Shown here: positions 52,661 through 63,905 of the stretch, piece by piece | How the letters are laid out: the number at the start of each line of letters is the position of its first letter | How positions within the stretch are numbered: the stretch's first letter is position 1 | DNA from: Trematomus loennbergii | Taxonomy: Eukaryota; Chordata; Actinopteri; Perciformes; Nototheniidae | DNA length: 64,000 nt | Direction of reading: 5' to 3' | Assembly: GCA_012861695.1 (NCBI GenBank) | Contig: JAAOOA010000446.1 | Location: 160,001 to 224,000, forward strand | Notes under the pieces: model-generated | What the model was told of the DNA's origin: nothing | The model's database searches: none | The model's input: only the letters and a program-made list of their open reading frames with translations | Made by a program: the position numbers and the translations under genes

Positions 52661-53305
52661 AAATAACGTTTTTATTATCAGCATTGACTATATAAATTAA
52701 AAAACAAACCCAGGCAAACAAAACAAGCTATTTAAAAGACACATTCAACAATCTGGCACATGTATTTAAAGCATAAAACACTGATTTATATCCAATTGTT
52801 GAAAGGTAATACCTCAGCTGACCCTCACCTCATGCTGAAGAAACCCATTACTCCTGTGACGCCATCTACAGGACATTTATGGGTATTGTAGTTGGATCCC
52901 AGTCAAAATGACATAAACACCTAGAGTTTTACTGCCAATGTACTTATCTTTTTGATCCATCTTAGACTAAAACCCTTACCTCCGGTTCTTCATTCAGCCT
53001 CTATAATATACAGCATCCAGGAAATATATGTCATTAAAAGTGCCAGATTTAGTTTTACCTACGATTAAACCTCTGCTCACTTTTTGTAATAATTACGGGT
53101 AATATTTCACTCTAACTCTCCTCTGGATGAGCTTTACCTGAACTATGTTTGGGAATAAACTCTGACAGACAATTTAAATCATAATATAGAACAATATTAT
53201 CGTAGTAAATCACATTTCAACGAGACATTGCCAGCCGGCCTGGAGGTAATGTGTGGGTTGATTTCAATATTTGTGTGTATCTATGCCATAAATCACATTA
53301 AAATA

Positions 53306-53811
53306 CTACACAAGCGTTTTAGCTTCATCAAGGGAGGAAGTGATGATGCTTTCAGCCAGTTGGTGGGCGAGCACATGGAGATCGCTATCGTCGGCCACGT
53401 TTTCTTCGTTTTCATCGCTCAACACCCAGTCAATGATGTCACATGAAAGACCCTCCGCAAAAGCCTCCATCTTGGCTCCACGTTGAGATCCTACTGCCAT
53501 ATAATCTCTCTCCAAGTCATCCGTGGACAGCAAGAGCATCAGATGCTCCATCAACTCCACCTGGGGGTCGTTGGGGTCTCCGTCAGAGTCTTTGAATTTC
53601 GGGGTAGTGGGTGGAGGTGAAGGCAGGAAAACCTTCGCCAAGCCTCCTTTTAGCTTCCTGTCGAAACTTTGTCGGTTCTTCTCGAGCTCCGGGAGGAGAG
53701 GCGTGGTTGGAGGGGCGTCGGGGTAATCGATGGATCCCACGATGGGCAGCCCTGACTGGGGGAAAGGTGGGCGAGAAGTCTCTCTGGAGGTCTGGATGTC
53801 TGGATCAATTT
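53306..53811 (-). CDS. AKAP11-like protein, terminal coding exon
   Basis: The minus-strand acceptor TCTTTCCACAG precedes an exon of 506 nt ending in a stop at 53306. It completes a Glu codon split after base 1, which fits the donor at 54076. The encoded tail has Pro-rich SIDYPDAPPTTPLLPELEKN and FLPSPPPTTP, the amphipathic VELMEHLMLLLS and EAFAEGLSCDIIDWVL, and at the end LHVLAHQLAESIITSSLDEA. The last is shaped like the helices that dock protein kinase A regulatory subunits. I read this as the C-terminus of an A-kinase anchor protein of the AKAP11 type, supported by tnfsf11 lying downstream on the same strand as in mammals. A possible poly(A) signal (TTTATT on plus) is at 52671-52676. Confidence 0.6.
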
Positions 53812-53849
53812 CTGTGGAAAGACAGATGTTTAACCTGTCCTCCACCCAG

Positions 53850-54050
53850 TTATTCTTATTCTTATTCTGTATTAGGATCCCCATTAGCACTAGCATGAGC
53901 ATTGGGTATTCTTCCTGGGGTCCTCATACACATAAAACATACATACAACAAAACAAAACAGCTCATCATTTCAGGCAATTTACAGTGCTATATGAAAAAA
54001 ATGGTCATCCAATTTTAGCCATCATAAGGCCAAACAAAAAAATACAAATA
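53850..54050 (-). mobile_element. LINE/SINE 3' tail in the last intron of the AKAP-like gene
   Basis: Minus reading GAGGACCCCAGGAAGAATAC, then GCTAATGGGGATCCTAATAC and an AGAAT-type tail. This is a familiar end of fish retroposons. It fills most of the 264-bp intron between the two coding exons and explains the open frame continuing upstream of the terminal exon. Confidence 0.55.
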
Positions 54051-54075
54051 AGTGTACATAATAATACATACATAC

Positions 54076-54376
54076 CCACAGTTGGTCTTGAACTCTTGGA
54101 ACCATCTTGGTGGTCCTCGATGTTTTGACTTCTCCAAACTTCTCTCAAATCAACCCCCGCTGAGGCGAACTCTTCAACTAACTGGTTTTGAATACATTTG
54201 GACGTCATGCAGTCCTCCTCCATTTCCATTTGGCTCACAAAAGACTGGATTATGTTCCGGGCCATATTTTGGGCAAACTCTTCAAGAACTTCGATGTTTA
54301 GGCTGATTCTCTTGAGGTCCCCCGGAGTGGGTTCTTCTGGCGCCCTTAGATCTGCACTCACTGCCTGCATCGGATC
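54076..54376 (-). CDS. AKAP11-like protein, penultimate coding exon
   Basis: A 301-nt exon on the minus strand, between acceptor TTTCATCCATACAG and donor CTGTGG/GTATGT. It reads DPMQAVSADLRAPEEP then LKRISLNIEVLEEFAQNMAR and NIIQSFVSQMEMEEDCM. The segment LEEFAQNMARNIIQSFVSQM has hydrophobic residues at the spacing expected of a PKA RII-binding amphipathic helix. After splicing, TV joins EIDPDIQTS. Coding upstream of 54376 is unclear. Either more exons lie to the right, or the ATG at 54370-54368 starts a short protein of 266 residues. A candidate noncoding exon with donor CAACTG/GTAAGT ends at 56425. Mammalian AKAP11 has one giant exon before its last small exons, and no such ORF lies in 54.4-64 kb. 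Confidence 0.6.
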
Positions 54377-57095
54377 CTGTATGGATGAAAGCAATACTTT
54401 TAAGTACAATTTAAGTGCATTTTCTGGAGAATATGGCGACGCCAGACACAGAAAAGTGTCCAAAGATGGTTTGAATCATTGCCTCCTTTCTATAAATAGC
54501 TATTTTCATTTTATTACATGAGTGCTTGCCAAAAATGCCAGGCAGCACATAAATATTTCTCCTAAATGGTGCAGGATTATTATTCCTACATTCCTCACCT
54601 GTTTTAGATTAGAGAAGAAAAAGATAAGATACAAATGCGATGAATGTTATAATGTATATAAGAAAACGTCAAACGAGAGAGAGTTATCAGGACTGATGTT
54701 CACAGAGGAAGAAAACACAGGACAGAGCAGATGGAAAGTCAGATTGAGGCCTCGACCACAGCCTCTCACCGAATGAGCCAACAGGAAGTCACAAGCAGGA
54801 CGTGTTTGTTTTTCGGATTAGCGCAAAAACTGTGCTGGGGTCCAAAGCAGCTACCTGACCTTTTTTCTCTGAACTGTGTATGTAATAGATTTAGAGCTGT
54901 GTAATTTCAAGTTGAGACACCAGAAATGGATGCTAACGTGAACACATCTGTAGCCATTTCAACACAACGAGGAAAAAACGCTTTGTACTGACTTTGTAGG
55001 ATCTGTGTTCGTCTAAATTTGATTCAGCATACAAGACTTTTTCATTTCAAAGAATAAGCTAACAGGGGTGCTAGAGCGAACTGTTTTTATTATGAAATAT
55101 ATTGGAAACTCATAGCTAGCATTGCTCTCCAGGGCACTGATTCACAAACATAAAAATATGTATTTTCCTCTTTATATTTTACCATCCTAATGTATCTTTA
55201 TATGGCAGTTGATAAGTTGGTTGTATTTTGTATTTTCTGACTGAGAAATTAGAGAAGCAGATGAAGGCAGACAGTGTGAAAGTAATGTGAAACTGAACAA
55301 CTTCCTTATCTACCTCTCTGGTTCTAAAAGTACGACTGTAATTTACTGAAAGTAATGTAAAAGGACTTAATCTGGCCCTTAATGGCCATCTTGTGAATCA
55401 AAAATAATGGTTAAATTTGATCCTGTTTAAGGATAATTTGATGCAGATAAAAATGCGCCTCAAATCATGTTTGAAGCATTTTTATGACCGCTCGCCATGT
55501 GGTAATGGTTTCCTCTGTGAACCAAACATACTCAGACAGTTTCTCCTTCCTTTCCAAGCACCCTCTCAGTTCAGCCAAAGCAAATGACGTTCCCAATGAA
55601 ACTTCACCAGACCACTGCAGTCCTATTGTGTGTTTAACAAACGTTATACCGTACGACTGTGTCACCATATTGTGCTGCCAGTACTCCCTCAGTGGATCAC
55701 AGTTCAATACGGTCAGAGCCCAGAGAGGAGGACAAGATAGAGAATGAAGCACAAATGTGGAACAAATTACATCTAAAACAAAGAATGTCTTCTATTGGCA
55801 GTCTAACTTGGATATCCTGATGAGCAAAGCAAGGTTTATGAAATAGGAGAGCTTTTTTATTCCTGGCTGTACGTCCATTTAAACATCTTTGATTATAATG
55901 GTGACGCACCTTACTTTATCTTAGATCAAGATAAGGTTTGTATAAAAATCTCAACACAAACAAGCCTCAGTGACCCATTAATATACCGTGTTTCCTCCAC
56001 ACCCATCCAAATCCAAAGAGATAACCTTCTGGGTGGGAGTATTTAAAGTTTTATTATCCCATTTTGAGGACAAACAACCAAAAGGTCTTCACAATGTATC
56101 ATCTTCAGTTTTTTCATATTGCACAAAAGGAGTTAACCTTTCTTAGCCTCCAAAAAACCGGACAGATAACACGAAACAAGAACATATGTAAAGGTTTCGG
56201 ACCAAATAGAGGCTAATAAACTCGCTTAACTTCATAAAACTTTAAGATTTATGAAGTATGACCCATAAAAAAGGGCAACTCCTGATTTACTGTGATACCT
56301 GGCAGGAGGAAGAAGGCATCTCCAGGGCCAAGAGGGTGAGATTACAGCCAAAAGTTACGTAAATGTACCAAAAGAATATGAAACCAAGATACAGGAAGCT
56401 TTTAATGTCTGTAGATCCACTTACCAGTTGGTAACAGGGGCGATAGTTCACGGTTTAGTGTCTGCGGGGCGAATGAGTTTATACGGAAATGCTTTGACGG
56501 ATGAGTTCACCCACTTCCTGTGTGTGTGTGTTGCAGCTGTTTACCTTTTTGACAGCATGAGGAAATGACAAGTGTACACTACTCAAAACCTGCTCTATGT
56601 CAAATCATTCTTCTCTTCTCTGTTGTCATGAGGTCAAAATGATGAAGAGATTGCCACAAGAGGAAGAAAAGAAGATGAACGGCCAAGGAGAAGTTAAAGC
56701 GTCACAAATTCAGACCGGCCAAAAATCATTTGAAATGCATTGTGGTTTGACTCCGGTTTCGATGAGCTGTGTTGTAGTTGAATTACCTCCATGGCGCCCT
56801 TAATTTAAAGTCCAAACCCAACCCGATGACCCAAGATTTATGAAACAATTCATCACAGCCCTAATGGAGGAGACGTAACAAATCTGGTTGAAGCTGCTCT
56901 CATGTGAAAGCATTTTGTGTTTTGGATGATGTAAACAGGGAGTGGAGGTGAAGATGTGTTGTAAGATGACATCTCTCTCTGAAGACTTCATTACAGCCAG
57001 ACTGGACGGTATGTACTGCCGGCCTCCAACGCTGCAGTATTGAGATGTTCAAATAAAGTGAACATGGGGGGACTTTTTAACTATGAGTGTTTTGT
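54377..57095. other. Upstream of the AKAP-like exons, no clear exon
   Basis: Opposed ORFs at 55465-55752 (minus) and 55484-55747 (plus) have no recognised domain. A minus-strand donor-like site (ACTG/GTAAGTGG) at 56425-56424 could close a 5' UTR exon, since the frames upstream of it are soon stopped. No large AKAP-type exon is present. Confidence 0.4.
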
Positions 57096-57103
57096 TGCAC
57101 ATG

Positions 57104-57985
57104 CAGAGGGGGAAGAAGTATTCAGATGCTTTAGTTGAGTTAAAGTACCAATACATTATTGTCAAAATAAGTAAAAGTCCTGCACAAATCTTATTAAAGT
57201 AACATTTGAAATGTATTATCAGCTAAATCTACTTAAAGTATAAAAGTCAAAGTAAGCAGAGTGAAGAGAAATGGCCTCTATGTGTGTATATAATTATATT
57301 TATACATGTGACATTTCTAGATAATATTGTTTCATCAAGTAGCATCTTACCGTTGTAGAAAATCTAAGTTTTGATTGACTTGATTGAATAATTTGACTAT
57401 TCTGTGAATTAGGAGTTCGTCCACTAGTTTAATTTTTAGAGATTCATTTTGTTCTAAGTAGCGAAAGCTGTTTTCATAAATGTAGTGGAGTAGAAGTATA
57501 AAATAGCATCAAATGGATATACTCAAGTAAAGTAAAAGTACCTCAAATTGTACTTAAAGGTAGGGTAGGTAAGAATGGAGAAACCAGCTCGAGTGCGCTA
57601 GAATTTGAAAGTACACAACCGGAAAAATCTGCCCTTCCTTCAGACTTCCTTACGAGCCCCTCCTCCAACACACACGGACGCGCACATGACCAATGAGGGC
57701 ACGAGATAAGTTTGTGCACAGATGGAAGGCTGACAGGCAGGTAGGCCATCCAGTTATTTTAGCCGGGCCGGCTCAGATGATTGGTCGTGCTTTTTACAGC
57801 GCTACGGCTTCCACAGATGACATTTTTTGTATGTATTTATTGTCGAAGCATTTAATGTATTCATTGCTATCGGGATGTTAAGAGCATTCCATGGAATATA
57901 ACAAAAAGTGTTTCTGAAGTGAATTACCTGCCTCACCTTTAAGTACAGTACTTGAGTAAATGTACTTAGTTACTTCCCACCTATA
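57104..57985. mobile_element. hAT-type element with 8-bp duplication, host of TTAA copy E
   Basis: Left end CAGAGGGGGAAGAAGTATTC, right end GTACTTAGTTACTTCCCACC, with TGCACATG at 57096-57103 and 57986-57993. Rich in AAGTAC/GTACTT motifs. The interior TACTTAAGTACAGTACTTGA is split by TTAA element E. It resembles the element at the left window edge. Non-coding. Confidence 0.88.
57554..57942 (-). mobile_element. TTAA element, GGGTAGGT family, copy E, nested in a hAT element
   Basis: TTAA at 57554 and 57939. Flanks TTGTAC and GTACAG rejoin to the hAT palindrome GTACTTAAGTAC when it is removed. It therefore inserted after the hAT element. It has a small duplication of CTTCCTT near 57634-57650. 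Confidence 0.92.
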
Positions 57986-57993
57986 TGCACATG

Positions 57994-58818
57994 TACGTGT
58001 AGTGGAAAATAACCAAGGGATGTTTGTACCTTTTTTATGTTTAAATGGACTGAATTTAAAGGGTGTATTCAGAGATGACGCACTTCATGTCAGAACAAAA
58101 ATAAATAAATAATCTTCTATGTATTTTTTCGCTTAACAAGACCGAATTACACTTAATAATACTTTATTCCCGTTACTCAGACTAGTATCACAGCTGAATC
58201 TCTGCTGGCTGCTGGATGGACGCTCGCTGCCAGCATCCCCCCGGTGTCCGTCCTGAACCTGGTTGCTCAAATGTGGTTTTTTTCTCTATTATCCAAACTG
58301 TTGCTGCAGTAACTGTGTGTTGCTGAATCCCCAGCAGGCCCGCTGTGCTCCTTCTGCTCCAGATCAGGAAATACTTTTCTCAGTGTCAGTGAGCTCATTG
58401 CTCAACATGATCATTTAAATAGATTTTAAGGGTCATTTCAGTCTCCTGTGGCTTTCTTAAGAAAAGTTATTACATGCTAGACCTGCATCACCAGGGCATA
58501 TAAAAAATAGAACACTTCAATCCTCTACAAGAATTATGACTTGCTTTATTCTGCGTGTTTGTGAGGATGTTATGCCACATAAACGTCATGTCTTATTAAC
58601 AGTTAGTGGGAAACTATCGGTGCTGTTTAAATGGGATCCCTTGTGGACTTTTGCTTAAAATAATTGTGTTTTCATGTACTGATAGTCTGTATTGGAACAG
58701 AACCTTGTAAAAAATGCTGTAAAACAACACATTTCCTGCCAAATACCTTATAAGAAATTACATTCAACCCTCCTATTGTCTTCGTTTCCCCCCGCTTACT
58801 TTGGGTCCTGCTATTACA
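57994..58818. other. No gene seen
   Basis: Unique-looking AT-rich sequence. No coding frame or repeat family is supported. Confidence 0.5.
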
Positions 58819-59006
58819 TTAAAGCTCCCATGTCATGCTTTTCCGGTTATTACCCGTCCCCTTGTGTGTTATGAAGGTTTTTATGCATGTAAACGGTGTG
58901 CAGAGTCAAAACCCTCAAAGTACACCCTGTAGCGAGTAAAACTCTAACACAGAAAATACCTCCCCAAAACGCCTCGTTGGAGATACGTCACTGCCCATTT
59001 GATTCT

Positions 59007-59040
59007 TCCGGGTACCGCATGATGTCATGCGGTACCCGGA
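59007..59040. repeat. Perfect 16-bp inverted repeat, 2-bp spacer
   Basis: TCCGGGTACCGCATGA, then TG, then its exact reverse complement TCATGCGGTACCCGGA. It lies just before the mini-ORF start at 59046 and within the 1.9-kb element. Confidence 0.9.
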
Positions 59041-59045
59041 ACGAA

Positions 59046-59872
59046 ATGGACCAATCCCGAAGAGCTATGGCCACACCAGCAGCGGCGGGTTCCTCCTCCA
59101 GAGGTTCGAAGAACCGGCATTTCACAGACGAAAGCTTCCAAAACATTGCCCAGTTTGAGGCCGGATATGCACAGCTTGTTTGGACCGTTTGGAGCAGGGG
59201 AAGATCTGGGTATACAACCTGTAAGTTTGCATTGTTATTTGTGTATTTATCAAACAAGACTGTTTAAATGTGTAAACTGTGTTGGACTGCTAAGCCATTG
59301 ACACTGTGCTAACTAAGTTGCTAGAGTTTCCATATATCAACTCTAATATCAGCAGATGGCCTTGCATACATGTATCTCATAGCAGGAGAATGTCTGCATT
59401 CACACACACGGAATACTCATACAGTATACTGTACTGTGATTTACCGTACATTGTGACCGTACATATACTGCATGTAGCTAACGAGGCTAGCTGTATGCTA
59501 GCGCAAAACAATGTATTCATGCAAGTTACATTGTATGGTAGCAGAATACCCGTATGCGATTACAATTATAAACACGTTATTGCTAGCCTAATATGAACCA
59601 CTAGCTTTTGTTCATAGTAGTTTTATTACACTGCATTATAGTTGCCTTTCCTCCAAGCTAACGTTCATATCGTGTTAGCTACCAAGGTAAACAAAGCTAG
59701 GTTAGCATATTAGCAGGCAAGCTGTTCATTACACAACTACTACTAACGAATCTAAAACAACTAGTTTCTCTAATATTTTGTGATTTGCATTTGATTTCGT
59801 CCAGCCAGATCCTGGCGGACAATCCATGACGTGCTAAAAGGCACTTCTACTACTACTGAGGCGTCGTGCTAA
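59046..59872 (+). CDS. Two-exon mini-ORF carried by the 1.9-kb element
   Basis: From the ATG at 59046 the frame runs to a perfect donor at 59220/59221 (CCT/GTAAGT). An acceptor TTTCGTCCAG at 59804 opens a second exon with stop at 59870-59872, giving 80 residues. The protein has Ser/Gly-rich PAAAGSSSRGSKNRHF, then TDESFQNIAQFEAGYAQLVW, and ends RSWRTIHDVLKGTS with a Thr-rich tail. AATAAAG follows at about 59977. I do not recognise a domain. Matching splice phase and a poly(A) signal suggest a transcribed unit, but its position inside a transposon makes a host gene unlikely. Confidence 0.4.
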
Positions 59873-60713
59873 AAGGCACCGCAGCACCGGCTGTGCGCAG
59901 CAAGATGCGAGGAGGAGGAATGGATGATATACCGTGTATATATGTATATTTATGTTCATTTTGTACATTTCTAAAAATAAAGTTTAATGGAAATACTTAG
60001 TAGGCCTATCCTTTCTTCCCTGAATTCATATATAGCAAACCATGATTTGATTTATCATCAAACAGTAGTAGTTTATAACGGGTAAAAATAACTTACTCTT
60101 TGTTATGAGCGGCTCGTAGGCCACAAAGACAAGGAGACATACACGAGTTTACAAAACCACGGCACATTTATTGTCGTAAATGCAGAGATAGGTGGTTGAG
60201 AGGATCGCAGTTAGTCTTCCTGCAGCCGCTTTGGAGAGAGACTGGGGCCGTAGTGTCCGGAGGTGTCCGTGATCGTGCTGATTAGCCTCTTCAGCTCCAA
60301 CCCATCGTAAGACAAAGGCCCTGGGGCCGTCACACTCTTCTATAACAACAGTTACAAATATATATGTATATAAAATATATGGCTGTGCCGACGCCATGAT
60401 AAGACTGATGTTACGCTGAGAGCAGCCGGGAAAAGCACTGTTAGACATGGGCGCAGCCTCTCTGGTGGTTGACTAATCAGAACGAGTGGCCGAGCTGACC
60501 AATCGGAGCACACTAGGCTCACAGGGAGGGGGGGGCTAGAGCTCCAACAAGCCGTTTAGTGGAGAAAGTGAATACTGCTGAATACACATGCTTGACAGAG
60601 ATGCTGTATGCGAAACCAATGTGAGTTTGGAAAATTGCACAGTATAAATCTATTTTAGTATACCTCAACAATGTAATTATGATCAGTGGAAATGGCCATG
60701 ACATGGGCCCTAA

Positions 60714-60852
60714 CACATAAACCATTAATCATCACCAAATTTAATTTAACACCCTTTCAAACTGTACACATTGTATCAGACTACTGGTATACATGAAAAA
60801 ACTGCAGTAAATATTCAAAGAACATCAGAACATTAACAAGAATAGTCATCTG

Positions 60853-60883
<31 letters not shown>

Positions 60884-61470
60884 GTGTATCTGTGTGTCTG
60901 CCAGGTATGGTTCACGTGGAGGGATGGGCACATTAGAGTGGGAAATGCGTGTGTGTGTGCGTGTGTGTGTGTGTGTGCAGATCATTTGTATGTATCCTAC
61001 ATGGTATATGTTTAGGATAACATAAACATCAGTTCATGCATAGTAAAGTACAATTACCCTAAAAGAAGAAAATGCTTGACAGAGTGAGTCTGCACTTGTT
61101 TACATATTTATGTCACGTGTATGTCTGTCTTGAAAGAATCCCCGTCAGTTGCTTCAGTCATGAGGAAAACATCATTAAAATCTCTACCGTTTAAAATGCT
61201 ATGGTTGTTAGGATGTTTGAAAATCCTCCAAGGTTTGTTGGATTTAGTTTTTCAATGAAGTGAGGTGGGCGGGGTTATCTATAAACTTACTCTGACATTT
61301 TGAATTGATCCTTCCAAATGTCATAGACCTCACTATATAAATATTTAAAATATAATATGAGAATATATTCGTGTATAATGAGATATTTTTTAACGTTTGA
61401 TAATCAAAACACTCAGCGGGCGGAGCCGTTACTAAAACCAACGCTTCTTGGAAACGGCATCCCTAGCGAG
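60714..61470. other. Upstream of the cyclin gene, short TG runs
   Basis: TG-rich runs at 60849-60900 and 60948-60980, otherwise unique sequence. No coding frame is supported. Confidence 0.5.
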
Positions 61471-61476
61471 TGTGTG

Positions 61477-61572
61477 ATTGGTCCGCCCGCTCAAATTCCA
61501 GCCAATGAGAACGAAGCGCTGGAGATTTGTATTCTCAGCTGAATCACTTTTGTTTGAGCTCTCGCCTTTGAA
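61477..61572 (+). promoter_or_regulatory. Candidate cell-cycle promoter: CCAAT boxes and TTTGAA
   Basis: ATTGG (inverted CCAAT) at 61477-61481, CCAAT at 61502-61506 and TTTGAA at 61567-61572, just before a spliced 5' UTR. Paired NF-Y boxes followed by a CHR element (TTTGAA) are the established arrangement of G2/M genes such as B-type cyclins. The CHR here is about 60 bp after the second CCAAT, longer than usual; TTTGAG at 61553 is an alternative. Confidence 0.5.
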
Positions 61573-61574
61573 GG

Positions 61575-61680
61575 ACTACAGCAAACCTGGACTATTTACA
61601 AGAGCTAAATAATCTGTATGCGGTGTTTAATGCTCCTAAACCCAGCCACTGAATCAAACGAGACGGAATTGTTAAACACG
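61575..61680 (+). other. 5' UTR exon of the cyclin gene
   Basis: Ends in a strong donor, AACACG/GTAAGA at 61681. The start is not defined and is set just after the TTTGAA motif. An upstream ATG at 61618 stays open to the donor and would stop nine codons into the next exon, a 30-codon upstream ORF. Confidence 0.5.
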
Positions 61681-61933
61681 GTAAGATTAAACTATAAAAT
61701 AGACGATATTAAGCTTAGTCACGTGTGGAAACTCCACCCAGTAAACACAGAAATACATAAGCTGTGTTTTAGCTAACTCAGTTTAACAGCTTGTTATCTG
61801 CAGCCAGGTAAAACTGATAAATATGAAATACTACACCAAATGCAGCCTGACTTTTCTCCTTTGAAACCAACCCGCCTTTTTTGTTTTATCTAGCAGAACA
61901 AAGTGCACAGTTTGTTCGGATAAAGGAGCAGCC

Positions 61934-62017
61934 ATGCCGGTAGTAAGGGGGAAGAAACCAGCAGTGACTGCTGGAAGCAAGATGCCCAAACTGAATGCAA
62001 CAACGAGGGAAAACCAG
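61934..62017 (+). CDS. ccnb3: Cyclin B3-like gene, first coding exon
   Basis: The exon opens after acceptor TTTTATCTAG at about 61894. The ATG at 61934 in GCCATGCC context gives 28 codons: MPVVRGKKPAVTAGSKMPKL then NATTRENQ, ending at donor CCAG/GTAAAA in phase 0. A short basic N-terminus is usual for B-type cyclins ahead of the destruction box. Identity rests mainly on the next exon. The cyclin boxes lie beyond the window. Confidence 0.6.
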
Positions 62018-62212
62018 GTAAAATGTGCATATTTTTTGGCATAAATAACCCCTTTCCTGCAGGAGAGAGGCTGTAAACAAAGCCAGCATTGCAGCTGGTG
62101 TTCCTGCAGGGCGCCTGCAGGGCAATGGCTTGAAATGCTAAACAATATATTTTGTGTGCATGCACGGGATGATCTTCTCGTGTGTTTACAGTCCCCTGTG
62201 TTTGTGTTGCAG

Positions 62213-62295
62213 ATGGAGGGCCCCCAGGTGAAGAGGGCTTCATCCCCTCCCCATGGAGCCCCAAGAAGAGGACCGCTTTCATTGACATTACAAAT
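62213..62295 (+). CDS. ccnb3: Cyclin B3-like gene, second coding exon, apparently one base short
   Basis: Acceptor TTTGTGTTGCAG and donor ACAAAT/GTGAGT bound 83 nt. Entering in phase 0 gives MEGPQVKRASSPP and then an early stop in the next intron. The +1 frame at the 3' end reads SPKKRTAFIDITN, matching the KKR(S/T)AFxD(L/I)TN signature seen in cyclin B3 and A-type cyclins. The two parts are in frames that differ by one base, with the switch inside the C-rich stretch around 62243-62253. An 84-nt exon would be phase 0 at both ends. A base-calling error in the C run is as likely as a true mutation. Confidence 0.6.
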
Positions 62296-63582
<1,287 letters not shown>

Positions 63583-63905
63583 CTGACTGTGACTTACTTC
63601 ATCCCTGGTTTTGAATGAAGGTGTCACCTGGCTCCCAGTCGTTCTCCACTGAGGTGTGACTTGATGCTCTCTGCACCTCACCTCGGTGTGAAACAAGCTC
63701 CATGTTGGTTTGCCATGTTGTGAGATTTACAGCTTGGCATCTGAAATGGACCAAATCGTGATGATGTGTTGATGCCAAAGAATGTGATATTTCAGCTTGG
63801 GCCATGACGGTTTTTTGACTAGTTTCTAGTACTTGACACTGATCCCTAACATATTTTAAAGATGTTCGGATCATCACCATGTCATCCCTTCTTGAGGCAG
63901 TGATT
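63583..63905. other. No gene seen
   Basis: Unique-looking sequence between the microsatellite and the TTAA element. The 93-codon minus frame (63599-63880) has no recognised domain. Confidence 0.5.

Larger units (their letters stand above)
58819..60713. mobile_element. 1.9-kb element with CCCATGTCATG inverted ends
   Basis: Starts TTAAAGCTCCCATGTCATGC and ends GGCCATGACATGGGCCCTAA, giving an inverted terminal core CCCATGTCATG. The left border is TTAA; the right has TAA, so a TTAA duplication is likely but decayed. Inside are a spliced plus-strand mini-ORF, a 34-bp palindrome and a 99-codon minus ORF (60448-60149) with EECDGPRAFVLRWVGAEEAN. No transposase motif is seen. Confidence 0.7.

Noticed and set aside
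54005..54463. Extension of the AKAP-like ORF upstream to 54463 and downstream to 54005
   Set aside because: The upstream part starts at TTG and reads through the acceptor's pyrimidine tract; the downstream part reads past a consensus donor into a retroposon-filled intron.
55465..55752. Opposed ORFs of 95 and 87 codons between the AKAP-like exons and the hAT element
   Set aside because: Checked for AKAP-type motifs or consensus splice borders and found none.
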